This document shows, piece by piece, positions 1 to 9,483 of a stretch of 64,000 nt of DNA (within the stretch, counting starts at the first letter, position 1; each line of letters begins with the position of its first letter). The notes under the pieces were generated by a model that was given only the letters and a program-made list of their open reading frames with translations, searched no databases and was not told the origin of the DNA. Source of the DNA: Nitzschia sp. DOCU1 (lineage: Eukaryota; Bacillariophyta; Bacillariophyceae; Bacillariales; Bacillariaceae); the NCBI GenBank assembly GCA_951394045.1, contig OX595989.1, forward strand, positions 434,001-498,000, in the 5' to 3' direction. The position numbers were made by a program, and so were the translations under genes.

Positions 1-2
1 AG

Positions 3-1673
3 GGTGGCAAACAGTATGATACCTTTATTCTTCGCGGCCCTTACAACTTTGCCGCTAGTACAGAAGACGATGATGTATGGTATCAGCTCTTGGCGTTGAG
101 CGCCACCGTGGCGTCGGCAATTGTCGAAGTCTTTACAGAAGAAGCCAAGCGAAAGAATAAGGGACAATGGAAGCAGCTTCAAATATGGGATTGTCATGTG
201 AATGACGCTCTGATGCAAGTGCTACAGGCAGCCAGACGGTGGGGCCTTTTCTCGTCATGGAAATTTCGAAATTGTAGCCCATTGGCTACGCATCCCATAC
301 TCAGTTCTATTGCTCTGGGCAATCCCTCCATGACGCATTTATGTCTAGATCGAGTCATTTTGGATCTCCCAGTGGCCAGATTTCTCCAGTCAATCTTGGA
401 TACAAGATCTTCTAATATCACCACTACCGACAATGCTACATCAAGGACTCGTTTACTGCATTTGGAGCTTCGTGAGACCGTCACAATACAGAGCGATGAG
501 GTCATTCCTATGTTTGCTCAAGGTCTAAAAGAGAATGATTCCTTGGTGGAGCTCACACTTATTGCCCTAAGCAAGCATCAGGCCATGTCGACCACGTTGG
601 TGGACTCTCTCTTGGGTCATTGTGCCCTACAGACGCTCAATTTCTCCCGGAATTGCTTTTCGGAATCTACAATCATGGCGCTGGGTCGAATCCTGCACAA
701 CCCTTCTTGTCGCATTTCATCATTCCATCTTGATAACTGCGAACTATTGACCCCAAGTGGCTACCTTGGGCCGCTCCGAGCAGAAGTAGTGGCCAAGGCC
801 TTGGGGCAAGGAAGATGCGAATCGCTAAAGAAACTTTCCCTACAAGAAAATTGTGTATCGAGTCGAGATTTGCAAACGTTATTGCGAACTGTCTATTTCA
901 ATTGTCCGAATCTTCTGGAGCTGAATCTTTTTCACAATCGCATTGAACGAATCCTGTGGAGCCAGACCGAACTTGCCGATGCGGAGGAAGAACTGTTGGC
1001 TGAACAGACAACAATGGTGGTAGAGAGCGAGCTATCGTCAGATAGTCCAGAAACACTAACGAACTCTTCGACGACGACAACAACAATACCAACCACAATT
1101 CCCAAGAATCGTCCTCCTTTACAAGCGCTGTGGCTGACACGGAATCCAGTACTGCACAACCGATTCCGGGCCCGGACTTGTTCGGAGAACGCGAATTTGG
1201 AACGCTTGCTAGTCGACTTTCCAGCACTTGGTGAAATTGTTCACCAAGGCCAAACGAACGCGCGCTATATGCAGTTTTCAGAGCGAATTCATGCGTTGTT
1301 GCCTTTTCAGTACACTACCCGCGGACATTTAGAAGAGGGCAAGCTTCCACTGTCCTTGTGGACCCGTGTCTTTGATCGAGTACCTCGCGGCATTGCGGCT
1401 ACTCAAATGCTATGGAACGGCGGTAAAGACGACCCGGGGAGCGATCGTCTATACTCGTGGTCCTGTCAAGCGTCGGTGTTATTTCAATTGCTTCGGCATC
1501 ATCCTTCGCTCATTACACGCGATACTTGCCAATTGTACTCGGGCGAAGACACAAAGCAAGGAACTGAATCAGAGTCGACATTACCATTTTGTAGGGACTT
1601 GGCAGCGCTGTTGGCCTTCAAGGCAAGAGCACAGCGAGAGGCTGCGCAGACAAAGCGAAGAAAGTTGCGATGA
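3..1673 (+). CDS. Leucine-rich-repeat protein, 5' end outside window
   Basis: The frame is open from base 3 with no in-frame ATG near the edge, so the gene begins upstream of the window and only its C-terminal 556 or so residues are seen. The middle holds repeated LRR-type stretches of the RNI/NLR kind, such as LQTLNFSRNCF, LKKLSLQENCV and LLELNLFHNRI, followed by an acidic, Ser/Thr-rich insert and a helical tail ending in basic KRRKLR. LRR arrays of this kind are protein-binding scaffolds. No catalytic domain is visible. Diatoms carry many such solo LRR proteins of unknown function. The LRR call is secure; partner and location are not. Confidence 0.75.
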   Translation, partial: GGKQYDTFILRGPYNFAASTEDDDVWYQLLALSATVASAIVEVFTEEAKRKNKGQWKQLQIWDCHVNDALMQVLQAARRWGLFSSWKFRNCSPLATHPILSSIALGNPSMTHLCLDRVILDLPVARFLQSILDTRSSNITTTDNATSRTRLLHLELRETVTIQSDEVIPMFAQGLKENDSLVELTLIALSKHQAMSTTLVDSLLGHCALQTLNFSRNCFSESTIMALGRILHNPSCRISSFHLDNCELLTPSGYLGPLRAEVVAKALGQGRCESLKKLSLQENCVSSRDLQTLLRTVYFNCPNLLELNLFHNRIERILWSQTELADAEEELLAEQTTMVVESELSSDSPETLTNSSTTTTTIPTTIPKNRPPLQALWLTRNPVLHNRFRARTCSENANLERLLVDFPALGEIVHQGQTNARYMQFSERIHALLPFQYTTRGHLEEGKLPLSLWTRVFDRVPRGIAATQMLWNGGKDDPGSDRLYSWSCQASVLFQLLRHHPSLITRDTCQLYSGEDTKQGTESESTLPFCRDLAALLAFKARAQREAAQTKRRKLR

Positions 1674-2537
1674 AACCTTGTTGGAATACGCATTGTTGAT
1701 TGAAGAAGCGTCTTCTTCATTTGATTTGGAAGGCAACAACCATGCCCCCGCGCTTCCTACGCATTCGCGGTGAATCTCTGAGGAGCTCGGATGGCGTCTT
1801 CGGGCAACCGACGCTACGTCAAGCACCGAGTCCGCTACAGGTCGATTTAGGGGCTGAGCTCGGAAGTGTCAGAGCCCTGGTCGAACATGGTTCGCCTTGC
1901 CTTTGCCAACGTTGAGAGCTGTGGGATCAAGGTGCGAGGACGAGGACGCGATATTTTGGTCGAACTGGCTAGTTTATTTGGATGTACAGGCCTCGTTTAT
2001 GATCGGCACTCCAACTACACCCAGAGGTGTGTATTGGCACTCCTCCAAGAACATCGAGGAGATTTCTATTCGTTGGTTTGGCAGATTTAGGCAGTATCTT
2101 CTGGCGGCTTTTGGATCGCAGGAGGATAGTCGCTAACTAGAGGCCATTGTCGGCGAAATAAACTAGGGCTTTTTCTACCCAAGCGACCACAACATATCCG
2201 AACCGATGGAAACACGTAATCACAGCCACGTAAAATACGAGAAAACAATAAAGGCTCAATAGTCTTGTGAATTACATTGAAGTGCGCTGGCAACTTCGGA
2301 GCACTTTCGCAGTCGTCGTAGAAATAGAGGACAGCTCCATCTAGTATGAAGCGGCATGGAAAATGATGTACCCAACAGGTTTCTAGAATGCGTGCAAATA
2401 AACTTGAAATCGATCTAGAAAATTATTTGTCCGTGTAGCTTTCCTCACCCCGGGGGGAGCACTTCCGCCCAAAATGATGTAGTTGGCTGTCACTCTATTG
2501 TGTGGCAGTTAGTGTACATGCGAGCTTGTTAAACCCA
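1674..2537. other. Intergenic, possible decayed coding fragment
   Basis: There is no convincing gene here. A plus-strand stretch at about 1897-2136 reads like part of a real protein (a Trp/Tyr-rich segment around IFWSNWLVYLDVQ, then GTPTTPRGVYWHSS), but it has no start or matching neighbour and overlaps a second partial frame. It is probably a gene remnant; I do not recognise the family. Confidence 0.25.
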
Positions 2538-3464
2538 TTACAGATTTCGCGGATTCCATTCAAAGCCCAACTTCTCCAACTCTTGGAATCGTTCTTCTGT
2601 CATGGTTGACGGTTTTCCAAGGCGGAAGAGCTTGAGTTGGCGACGTTGGCATTTTACCCAAACCGCCAGAGGTTTATCAGTTTCATAATTGGTGGGTACG
2701 AGAGTGTTTCCATACTTGGCATGGAAAGCTTTAAGACTTTCCAAGCGCTCGTCCCAGGCGGCCTTGTGAGAGTCCCAGACGAAGCCCATGTCATCCAATT
2801 CCTGCTTGCGAGCATCAGTCAGTGTGGAGTGACGTCCCTCTGCCTTCAGCTTTTGTTGATATCTTTGGCGTTTAACCCATTGAGCAAGTTGCTGGTTGGG
2901 AGGGTAAGAGTGGGGCACAAGGCATGTTCCAAACTCGGCCTTGAAGTTGATCAAGTCGTCAAAGCGATCCATCCACTGATCGGCTTGGTAGCGGCGGAAG
3001 CGAGCTCCAGTGTTGTTCTTGGGGGGCATGCTAGACACTTGTTCGGTGGTCTGTTCTGCAGAATCAGCCGCAAAAGAGATGACGCAAGCGGGGCTGGATA
3101 GCCGTTGCTTCTTGGCGCAGTGTTGTTCATCCTCTTCTTCGCAGCGACGCTTCATGCTGTGAATAAAGCTATCGAGAATGTCATCGCATCCATTTCGGTT
3201 GGGGGTCTTGATAAAGTCAAGCTTGCCACCAAGGGGAAGGGGTTCCAAATCAACCTCATCAAAGAGAGCACTTGCACTTAGCATGATATCCTCGGCGCAT
3301 TCGATGATTCCCATAACTCGCGACAAAGACTCGTAGCTGAGGCTTGCTTGTTTTCTGTGGCCTTGCTTGCTGAATGTAAAGTCGTCTTCGGGGATGCTAG
3401 GAAGAGAGTCCCAGAAAGAAGAGAATACAGCGATTTCAGAGGAGTTACAGTAGGTGGTCGTCAT
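2538..3464 (-). CDS. Helicase-associated (HA) domain protein
   Basis: The 308-residue protein has an acidic, Ser-rich N-terminal half with a basic patch (MKRRCEEEDEQHCAKKQR). Two consecutive helicase-associated domains follow, at about residues 163-230 and 235-305. Each starts with W-x-x-(R/E)-(F/L), contains G-x-x-L-V-P and L-A-x-W-V-K-x-Q-R, and ends L-x-x-(M/L)-G-F-x-W, the classical HA pattern. HA domains were named from bacterial helicases, but stramenopiles have many free-standing arrays like this one with no helicase motor, thought to bind nucleic acid. No helicase motifs are present. The ATG at 3464 gives a plausible start (MTTTYCNSS). The nuclear role is inferred. Confidence 0.8.
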   Translation of the reverse strand: MTTTYCNSSEIAVFSSFWDSLPSIPEDDFTFSKQGHRKQASLSYESLSRVMGIIECAEDIMLSASALFDEVDLEPLPLGGKLDFIKTPNRNGCDDILDSFIHSMKRRCEEEDEQHCAKKQRLSSPACVISFAADSAEQTTEQVSSMPPKNNTGARFRRYQADQWMDRFDDLINFKAEFGTCLVPHSYPPNQQLAQWVKRQRYQQKLKAEGRHSTLTDARKQELDDMGFVWDSHKAAWDERLESLKAFHAKYGNTLVPTNYETDKPLAVWVKCQRRQLKLFRLGKPSTMTEERFQELEKLGFEWNPRNL

Positions 3465-5819
3465 GGCTGGGTTTCAAAAGCAGGCAGACGAGATGATGCT
3501 GATCACAATTCGAGATTTGTGAGCACATTCTTTTGATTTTAGCTTCCACGCTAATCGCCGCCGGGAAATCTTCAACAACACGGAGTATGACATCAATACC
3601 GAGTCCCATACAGACAGTGTGGAGAACGCTACAGAGTGTACCACATTTTTGTCCGATTCAAGGGGATAGGGTTCATGGACCGGAAATGGGAGATTGGTGT
3701 TCTATGTATCGGAGCATGATCGGAAGTGCGAACACTCTCGGCTTGTATCCCGTTTTCCCTCGTCATATGGGATACTTAACGACACGTGTCCCAAACCTTT
3801 CTATAGCCAGTCCACACAACTCGCTTACTTAACGATCCGCTTTCTGACATTTCGCCGGGGAAGCTGAGGACGGAAATTTTTCTAGTCAAAGCGCTCTGAT
3901 CGGTAGTTAAAGCGCTCCGGCGATAGCGAAGAACATGGGATTTGGGCCGCAAGCGATGAGAATATTTAAAGGAAGAAGAATTTCAGTCTGACTTCGGTTG
4001 ATTAGGTTTTATCGACGGTTCCGAAAGAACGTGGTCGGGACCGCCGAAGCGGAAAATAGAACTACCAGTTGAATGGGTCTAAGTGCCGGAGCGTCTGGCC
4101 ATCGATGACTTGTATGATCAGGAATTCTCGTGTTTATGACTACCGGTAGGATTTCTCAATTTCTGAGTCTTAACTAGGTAATAGGAGGACAGAGTTGTTA
4201 CCGCTTTTGAGAGTCTTCATCTCTTATAGTAGTCCTGACAATTGACACCCCAGGGACGGACGCTTCTATACTAATTACACCTAAAGAAACTAGAAGTGTA
4301 TTGACTACATTTCAGTTGTCGTCTCCATTTTATCACATTCAACCCGTTCGAGAAAAGACCTGGAAGCAGAATTCGACCTTCCGACCGGAACTTGAAGCAT
4401 AATAATCCGACCCTTCGGCCCATTTTTCTGTGGTAATGGAATGAATCAGTATTAACAATAAGGTCGATAGTAGAAAAGGAGCGATTGCTACTTCCAACGA
4501 ACGTCAACAACATATTAACACCGTATCAACTACCGGTACTGGTAGACTTTGTGCTGCTGCTCTTGCGGAAGGTGGCAGCAGCAAGTCACATGTCACTCCA
4601 TCCAGATGAACGGACTACTCTCGTCGATATCATTGCGGGCCAGAAGTCAATGTACACCGCCACAACGTACAGCGGCCACCCCACGCTAAAACTGAACTGA
4701 TTCATGGAGATGTCATATTCAACATGTGCATGAGCAACGAAATGAGTTGTTATCCTTAAAGCAAATGCCTCGGGGATTCCGGCTATACCCCAATTTGGTC
4801 TCCTCACCCTGAAAGTTGCCAGGACCATCAGTCAAGAGTTGTATCAACAAGCAAATGCTAATAACGGCGGTATTCCAATACCAGGAAGCATTCCGACTGA
4901 GTTAGGATCCAGTCGATGCGGATCAAACCGATCAACCTATCCTCCTACACAGCGCATGACAGCTAAGCAACTTCTCCGTTGAATGAACGTACAAGATGTT
5001 GGTATGGATATCCATGCTATTCTTGCTTGTTTCTCTTGCTCTCATGGTCGACGGTCGCATCAGTCGGGACGTGTCGTGGGGTAAAATATCCCTCTTCTGG
5101 GGCCGATTTGCTGCCAAGTATGACACGCCCGCGGTGCTTCACAGGACCCTTTCGCGAATCTATGAACCCAACAACCATCCGACACGGTTTGTATTGAGGC
5201 AAGAAGTGGTTGCTTCCGCGATGGTGAAGAGACAGAGAATAAAGTGACGTTATGCACGCCGTGATCACTTCTGGTTTCCCCGCAAAAGGACATTCTCGAA
5301 TTGCTTCGAAAGCCTAGTGATGTCGTGTGGCTAACACTACCAAAGCACTGCTAGGAACAATGGGGTTGCTGAAGAACAACAAAGTTTGACGACTTATCTA
5401 CGTGACTCACAACAATGGAGCCGCATTTCTCATCTGCCACGCCGATGCCCTTCCTTTGGGTTCATACTTCAAGAACCATGTGCCGTTCATAGGGATTTGC
5501 TGCCCCAAGGATTTCTCAAGCCCTGAGTCGGCCTCGGTATTGCATATCCCTGAGTCCAACATGAGAACTGTGCACAACTATTCACACGTAGCTAAAACGA
5601 TTGCTAGGATATCAAAAGACGAGAGGGTACATCGTTCTAGTAGAGTCTATCCTTCGGAAGTCAGCAGCTCGACGATGTCGTCGTTAAAAGGCCAGGCACG
5701 TCACAGAGTCGTTGCGGATCTGTCTTCGTAGCGATACTTCAATTCCACTATGATCCGTGGCTGTTTTTGTACAGAGTGACCGGGGCGGCAAAGTCGACTG
5801 ACATGAATTACAAAAGTTT
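3465..5819. other. 2.3-kb stretch without a supportable gene
   Basis: Only short broken frames occur on both strands. Plus-strand pieces at 4996-5247 and 5402-5731 look weakly protein-like (for example AAFLICHADALPLGSY) but change frame and hold stops, as in an old pseudogene. No family was recognised, and no repeat or RNA gene was seen. Confidence 0.35.
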
Positions 5820-7457
5820 CTATAGATTATAGTCTGCAAACGTCTGCGCAAATACAATGCATTGATCGGCAAACTCTTCTTCTGCGTCCTCCTTGGACTG
5901 GTTCGTGTTGCTAGCCCCAGAAGTTGAGCAATACAGGAGATCATACGCCACTTCCACCATGGAAAGTTCATTTCTGGCCGAACAGCTAATTATATCTGTC
6001 AGCAATGATCTCTTTTGTTTTGGTGAGATGCGGCCTTCGTTAGCCAGCTTTCGTAGTGCTGCTATGCATCCCTGCCTTCGATCTTCTTGTGATGGAGATG
6101 GTGGTTTAGGCTTGGGCGAGATCTTGATGAGAGGCTTTTTAGAATCCTTCTTGGCCCAATCCTTGATTTGATCCAACGTTTCCATATCATCATCCTCGTC
6201 ATCTTCGTCGTCATCATCCTCGTCGTCTTCATCTTCGTTATTGCTAATGCGATTGAAACGAATGATCGCTCCACTTTCCATTCCGTCGCTGCCAATTCCT
6301 TTTCGATCATTATTTCCCTCTTCATCGTCGTCGTCGCCATCTCCCAAAAGACCACCAAAATTACCACTTAGGATATCCGACAAGGAACCCATAATAACAC
6401 GCTTTACGGGCTTGCTTTCGGATTTGGCTTCGTCTCCCAGCAGAGGCCCAAAATTGGGCACGCCCAAAATATTGTCAATTTCGGACGGACTGTCGTCGGA
6501 CGACGATCGACCTCTACTACTCTGCTTGCCACCACCCTTTTGCTTCTTCAAAGCTTGCTTGGCGGCTTCACTATCTGCGTGCCATGAACTGTGGTGATAC
6601 GTCATGTACCATCTACCACCAACTTTTCGAAAAATATTCGTCGCCTGCAGTTTGTTGACCAACTCGGTTTGACGCTTCTGGCCTCGAATAAAACGTCGGG
6701 CAAATACATGTTCTTCACAAGTCACAATAGCCGTGTTTGCCTTGACAGTCAACCTGATCTCTTGGGGTTCCATCCAATTGCGCTGGAAGCTTCCTCTAGA
6801 CGACTGAAACATTTGATCCCACGAGTTTTGAATGGCTTGAATTCCCACCAAGGGCTTGTGTGATGGATGGATACAGATGCAGGATCGATCTGCTAACCAT
6901 ACTTGACGCATATCATCCAAATCTTTTCGACTGAATGCTTGATAGAATCTCGAGTTGACTTGCAGAACGAGCCCGCAATCATCAATGTGCATCTGCGAAA
7001 TATCCCGGGATTGTTGGGCGGCCTTGGCAAAGTTTGTCTGCTTGACTGACTTGTATAGTTCGTGTTCCATTTGACTAACCTGCTCTTCTAGAGCATACTC
7101 TGGGGATCCTTCTGTTATCAAAGGAGGGCTAACGCTGACAACTTTCTTTAGTTCTGCCTCCACGTCAAATGGCGGATCGGGAGAATTCAAGATTCGATCA
7201 ATCTCTGCTTGCGCTTTGGCCAAACGAACTTTCTTTTCAGCTAGCTCTGTGATATTCTTGGGAACATTGCGCAACAGAGGATCATCGTTAAAGTCATCAT
7301 CCGCCGCCATGAATGTTGAGATTCTTCCAAGATGCCTTGTTTCTCCCGTTCTACTACTATGCTGCAGAAGGGCCAACGGTCCAATCCATGCCTGAAGGGA
7401 AGATATTGAGAAACCCCCAACGCAAATAACGCATAAGGCAAAATTTCGAATGGTCAT
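5820..7457 (-). CDS. Plastid-predicted SnoaL-like domain protein
   Basis: The frame is open from 7511, but the ATG at 7457 puts a clean signal peptide at the N-terminus (MTIRNFALCVICVGGFSISS). It is followed by LQA|W, a signal-peptidase site with an aromatic residue at +1, as in the diatom plastid ASAFAP motif. A coiled-coil-like region is followed at about residues 155-305 by a SnoaL/DUF4440-type fold: NSRFYQAFSRKDLDDM, then W near HPSHKPLVGIQAI, ending in W-Y-M-T-Y-H-H-S. Next come a disordered, strongly acidic Asp/Glu tract and a helical C-terminal domain of unknown type. SnoaL-like folds include enzymes and non-enzymatic ligand binders, so the reaction cannot be given. Confidence 0.7.
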   Translation of the reverse strand: MTIRNFALCVICVGGFSISSLQAWIGPLALLQHSSRTGETRHLGRISTFMAADDDFNDDPLLRNVPKNITELAEKKVRLAKAQAEIDRILNSPDPPFDVEAELKKVVSVSPPLITEGSPEYALEEQVSQMEHELYKSVKQTNFAKAAQQSRDISQMHIDDCGLVLQVNSRFYQAFSRKDLDDMRQVWLADRSCICIHPSHKPLVGIQAIQNSWDQMFQSSRGSFQRNWMEPQEIRLTVKANTAIVTCEEHVFARRFIRGQKRQTELVNKLQATNIFRKVGGRWYMTYHHSSWHADSEAAKQALKKQKGGGKQSSRGRSSSDDSPSEIDNILGVPNFGPLLGDEAKSESKPVKRVIMGSLSDILSGNFGGLLGDGDDDDEEGNNDRKGIGSDGMESGAIIRFNRISNNEDEDDEDDDDEDDEDDDMETLDQIKDWAKKDSKKPLIKISPKPKPPSPSQEDRRQGCIAALRKLANEGRISPKQKRSLLTDIISCSARNELSMVEVAYDLLYCSTSGASNTNQSKEDAEEEFADQCIVFAQTFADYNL

Positions 7458-7986
7458 GGTGTAGTAGTAATGGCAGAAGGTTGATAACGAAAGAATAAAT
7501 GGAGCTTCCAAGATTTATTCTTTGCCTTGGCTGTTCGATAGATGATGATGTGCTATCGTACGTGAATCGAACGAGAAAGACGCAATGGGAAAATCGCGAT
7601 TTCATGATGCCCTCGCTGTCTTCGCTTGATGGTGGACTGCGCAACAGGTTCTGGGCCAAAATGCATAAAATTTGATTGGTGGAACCGATGACAAACGTCA
7701 TTCATTTTTGTATTTTGAAGGGGGCGACGGCAAGACTGACGGAGAAGGCAAATGCCTCTCTTGCGAGGTGCTTCCACGACGGCTATTGCTATTATCATGG
7801 CTTCTACTGTTACATAATAGTATACCGATGTCTGAATTGCCCCTCTACTAGTAGAGAAAGCCTACACTGCAAGACGCTGATGCCACCGACCACCCAGCGT
7901 GCATCATTGGATGAGAAGACTAACTGTGGTATACTGATATGCCTTGGCGGCCTGAGCAAAGCAGACGGCATGGCAAACTTTTGACC
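7458..7986. promoter_or_regulatory. Divergent intergenic region
   Basis: The stretch lies between the minus-strand SnoaL-like gene and the small plus-strand gene interrupted at 8187. It presumably holds both promoters. No clear TATA box, CRE or other motif was identified. Confidence 0.3.
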
Positions 7987-8187
7987 ATGGCTGTACCTGT
8001 GAGCTCACTACCCGAACTTGTTCGAAGAGAGTTACAGAAATTTGGAACTGAAATGGCAGAGAAACAGGAGATTGATGCTGCCGCTCATTTTCACATTTTC
8101 ATCGAGCCGGGATTCCTCTACTCGATGCTCAAATCGACAGACCGTCAACAAAGCAACCTCAAGGACCCACTTTCAACCAGATCCAGG
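7987..8187 (+). pseudogene. Small helical protein gene, split by DNA transposon (5' part)
   Basis: An ATG in good context (gaccATGGct) opens 67 codons (MAVPVSSLPELVRREL, then an amphipathic helix with MAEKQEIDAAAHF). The frame runs straight into the left end of the 9.1-kb inverted-repeat element at 8188. If the element and one copy of the 5-bp target duplication CCAGG are removed, the same frame continues for 15 more codons (IDDLISIQKILRQAI) to a TAG at 17313-17315. The frame continuity and helical character suggest a real gene of about 82 residues, or a first exon, disrupted by the insertion. No family was recognised. Confidence 0.5.
8183..8187. repeat. Target-site duplication CCAGG (left copy)
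   Basis: CCAGG abuts the outer end of the left inverted repeat and recurs at 17263-17267 beyond the right one. Collapsing the two copies restores an open reading frame across the junction. Confidence 0.7.
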
Positions 8188-8550
8188 GACACCAACGAAA
8201 ATACCGCATGTTGCCAGTTTTGGCGATACGGAGCGACAGACAGATCTCAACGTGGTAGGGCCAAGGGGAAAGGGGGGGTGCAGGCGCGCAAGACGAATTT
8301 TCGAGTACCGCAACGGATACAGGAACAGTTTTGGTTGGTCAGATTGAATGTGTAACGACATCATTTACTTATAGGAAATAATCAATTTAATATATGCCTT
8401 TTGAATTCAGCGAGCACGTCGGTCATTCAACGAATCGCCAGATCACCCCTTAAAGATGAAAGCCTCCCTGGCGACATGGCGGGGGGAATTGGCGGGAGTC
8501 GGGGGGAATTGGCGGGAAATTCCCGCCAATTCCCCCCGATTCCCCCCGAC
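8188..8550 (+). repeat. Left terminal inverted repeat
   Basis: The reverse complement of 16900-17262 matches nearly base for base through the whole stretch, with scattered substitutions (for example in the AT-rich block near 8380 and the G-run near 8275). The outer two thirds are AT-rich and unstructured. The inner end is a G/C-rich palindromic block with E2F-type sites. Confidence 0.85.
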
Positions 8551-8560
8551 TCCCGCCAAA
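8488..8560. promoter_or_regulatory. Cluster of E2F-type sites in the inner TIR, upstream of the element gene
   Basis: ATTGGCGG occurs at 8488-8495 and 8508-8515, ATTCCCGC starts at 8519, and TCCCGCCAAA lies at 8551-8560. All fit the plant/animal E2F-DP consensus WTTSSCSS. Two sites form a head-to-head palindrome with 18-bp arms (8501-8518 and 8520-8537) around one base. The cluster is about 110 bp upstream of the element's ATG at 8670, and the right repeat carries the same block. Regulation by E2F is inferred from sequence alone. Confidence 0.5.
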
Positions 8561-8669
8561 GAGTCATGCCGCGCCTGCCAGGCAGCGTCGCGAGCGTGGC
8601 GAGACGGACGGTTTGCTTGGGTTTTGGTGCATTGCGATCAACAAAAGTTTCTCATCCATCACAAAAACC

Positions 8670-8923
8670 ATGGCGAGCAGCAGCAACAACAAAAGGAGAA
8701 AGAAGGAGGTCAATACCCGTAACTTCGGGGCCTCAGTACCCATGGCAATCGATGCCACCACTGCCAACCCCGCGAAAAAGCGCAAAGAACGTGCTGCTCC
8801 AAACGCCGCCGAGGCTCCGCGGCAACCCACACCGGCTCAGCGCAGAAGAGAGGAAGAGCGGCAGGCCAAAGCGACAATTCGCAGGGAAATGAAGGAAAGA
8901 AAAGAGGCGGAGCGGGAAGCCGA
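8670..8923 (+). pseudogene. Element-encoded protein of unknown family, 5' part
   Basis: An ATG in good context (aaaaccATGGcg) opens a basic, helical N-terminus with nuclear-localisation-like runs (NNKRRKKE, PAKKRKER) and a Lys/Arg/Glu coiled coil (RRREEERQAK, then MKERKEAERE). The frame is cut at 8923 by the Ty3/gypsy element, whose target duplication CCGA is 8920-8923 and 14654-14657. In the empty site the frame continues directly into EAKKKKEQ and then meets a single in-frame TAG at 14680-14682 before the globular domain. It is the only clear gene native to the inverted-repeat element. Confidence 0.6.
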
Positions 8924-9456
8924 TGCACTACGTCGTTTGTAGGATCGAAATAGTTGTGAAAAAATTATGGCTAAGTTAAAAACTAGATGTATTTCTCATG
9001 CAAGTTGTCTCGTAGGCTCTCGTAGCTCTAGTAGAGTCGAGACCTTTGACATGCATCGACAACAATCCGAACAGGAGGTTGATGCATCTTGTAGTAGATT
9101 AGCTACGACGTTGTACTAGGGTTCTTTGGACGTCGTCAGCTACTCTGGAATAAAGTATAGTCACCGCAATGTCATCGAGGTGCCAGATCTTAGGTGGCAT
9201 TGACACTAGGATCTCATCGGCATTCGACCAGCAGGAGTCATGCGCGATGCCTGTGTCGTGCAACGTCACGTCGTCGGTGACGTCAATAGGTTATGGGCCT
9301 GTCCGAGGATGTCCGAGACCGGCCTAGCGTCCGCGTCCGCGCGCAACGCTTTCGTCATGCTACGTCATCACACATGATGTCGCACATGACTAAGTAGACT
9401 AATAATTTTGGACTACAATCATTCGAAGGAGTCGACGTGCAAAGCAGTGTACTGCA
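8924..9456 (-). repeat. 3' LTR
   Basis: The 533 bp start and end with TG/CA and match 14121-14653. The repeat contains a palindromic CRE, TGACGTCA, at 9278-9285, plus ACGTCA at 9263-9268 and 9362-9367. These may be promoter elements in the 5' copy. Confidence 0.93.
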
Positions 9457-9483
9457 CCCGCCCCCATGACGGAGGGACAGGAC

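Noticed and set aside
1700..2136. Overlapping short plus-strand ORFs after the LRR gene as a second gene.
   Set aside because: Frames overlap each other, lack a start context and stop quickly; recorded only as a possible remnant.
8401..8892. Gly/Pro-rich ORFs over the inverted repeat (also 16780-17049 on the minus strand).
   Set aside because: They are translations of the palindromic GC-rich repeat; the same frames recur at both ends because the DNA is an inverted repeat, and the real gene starts at 8670.
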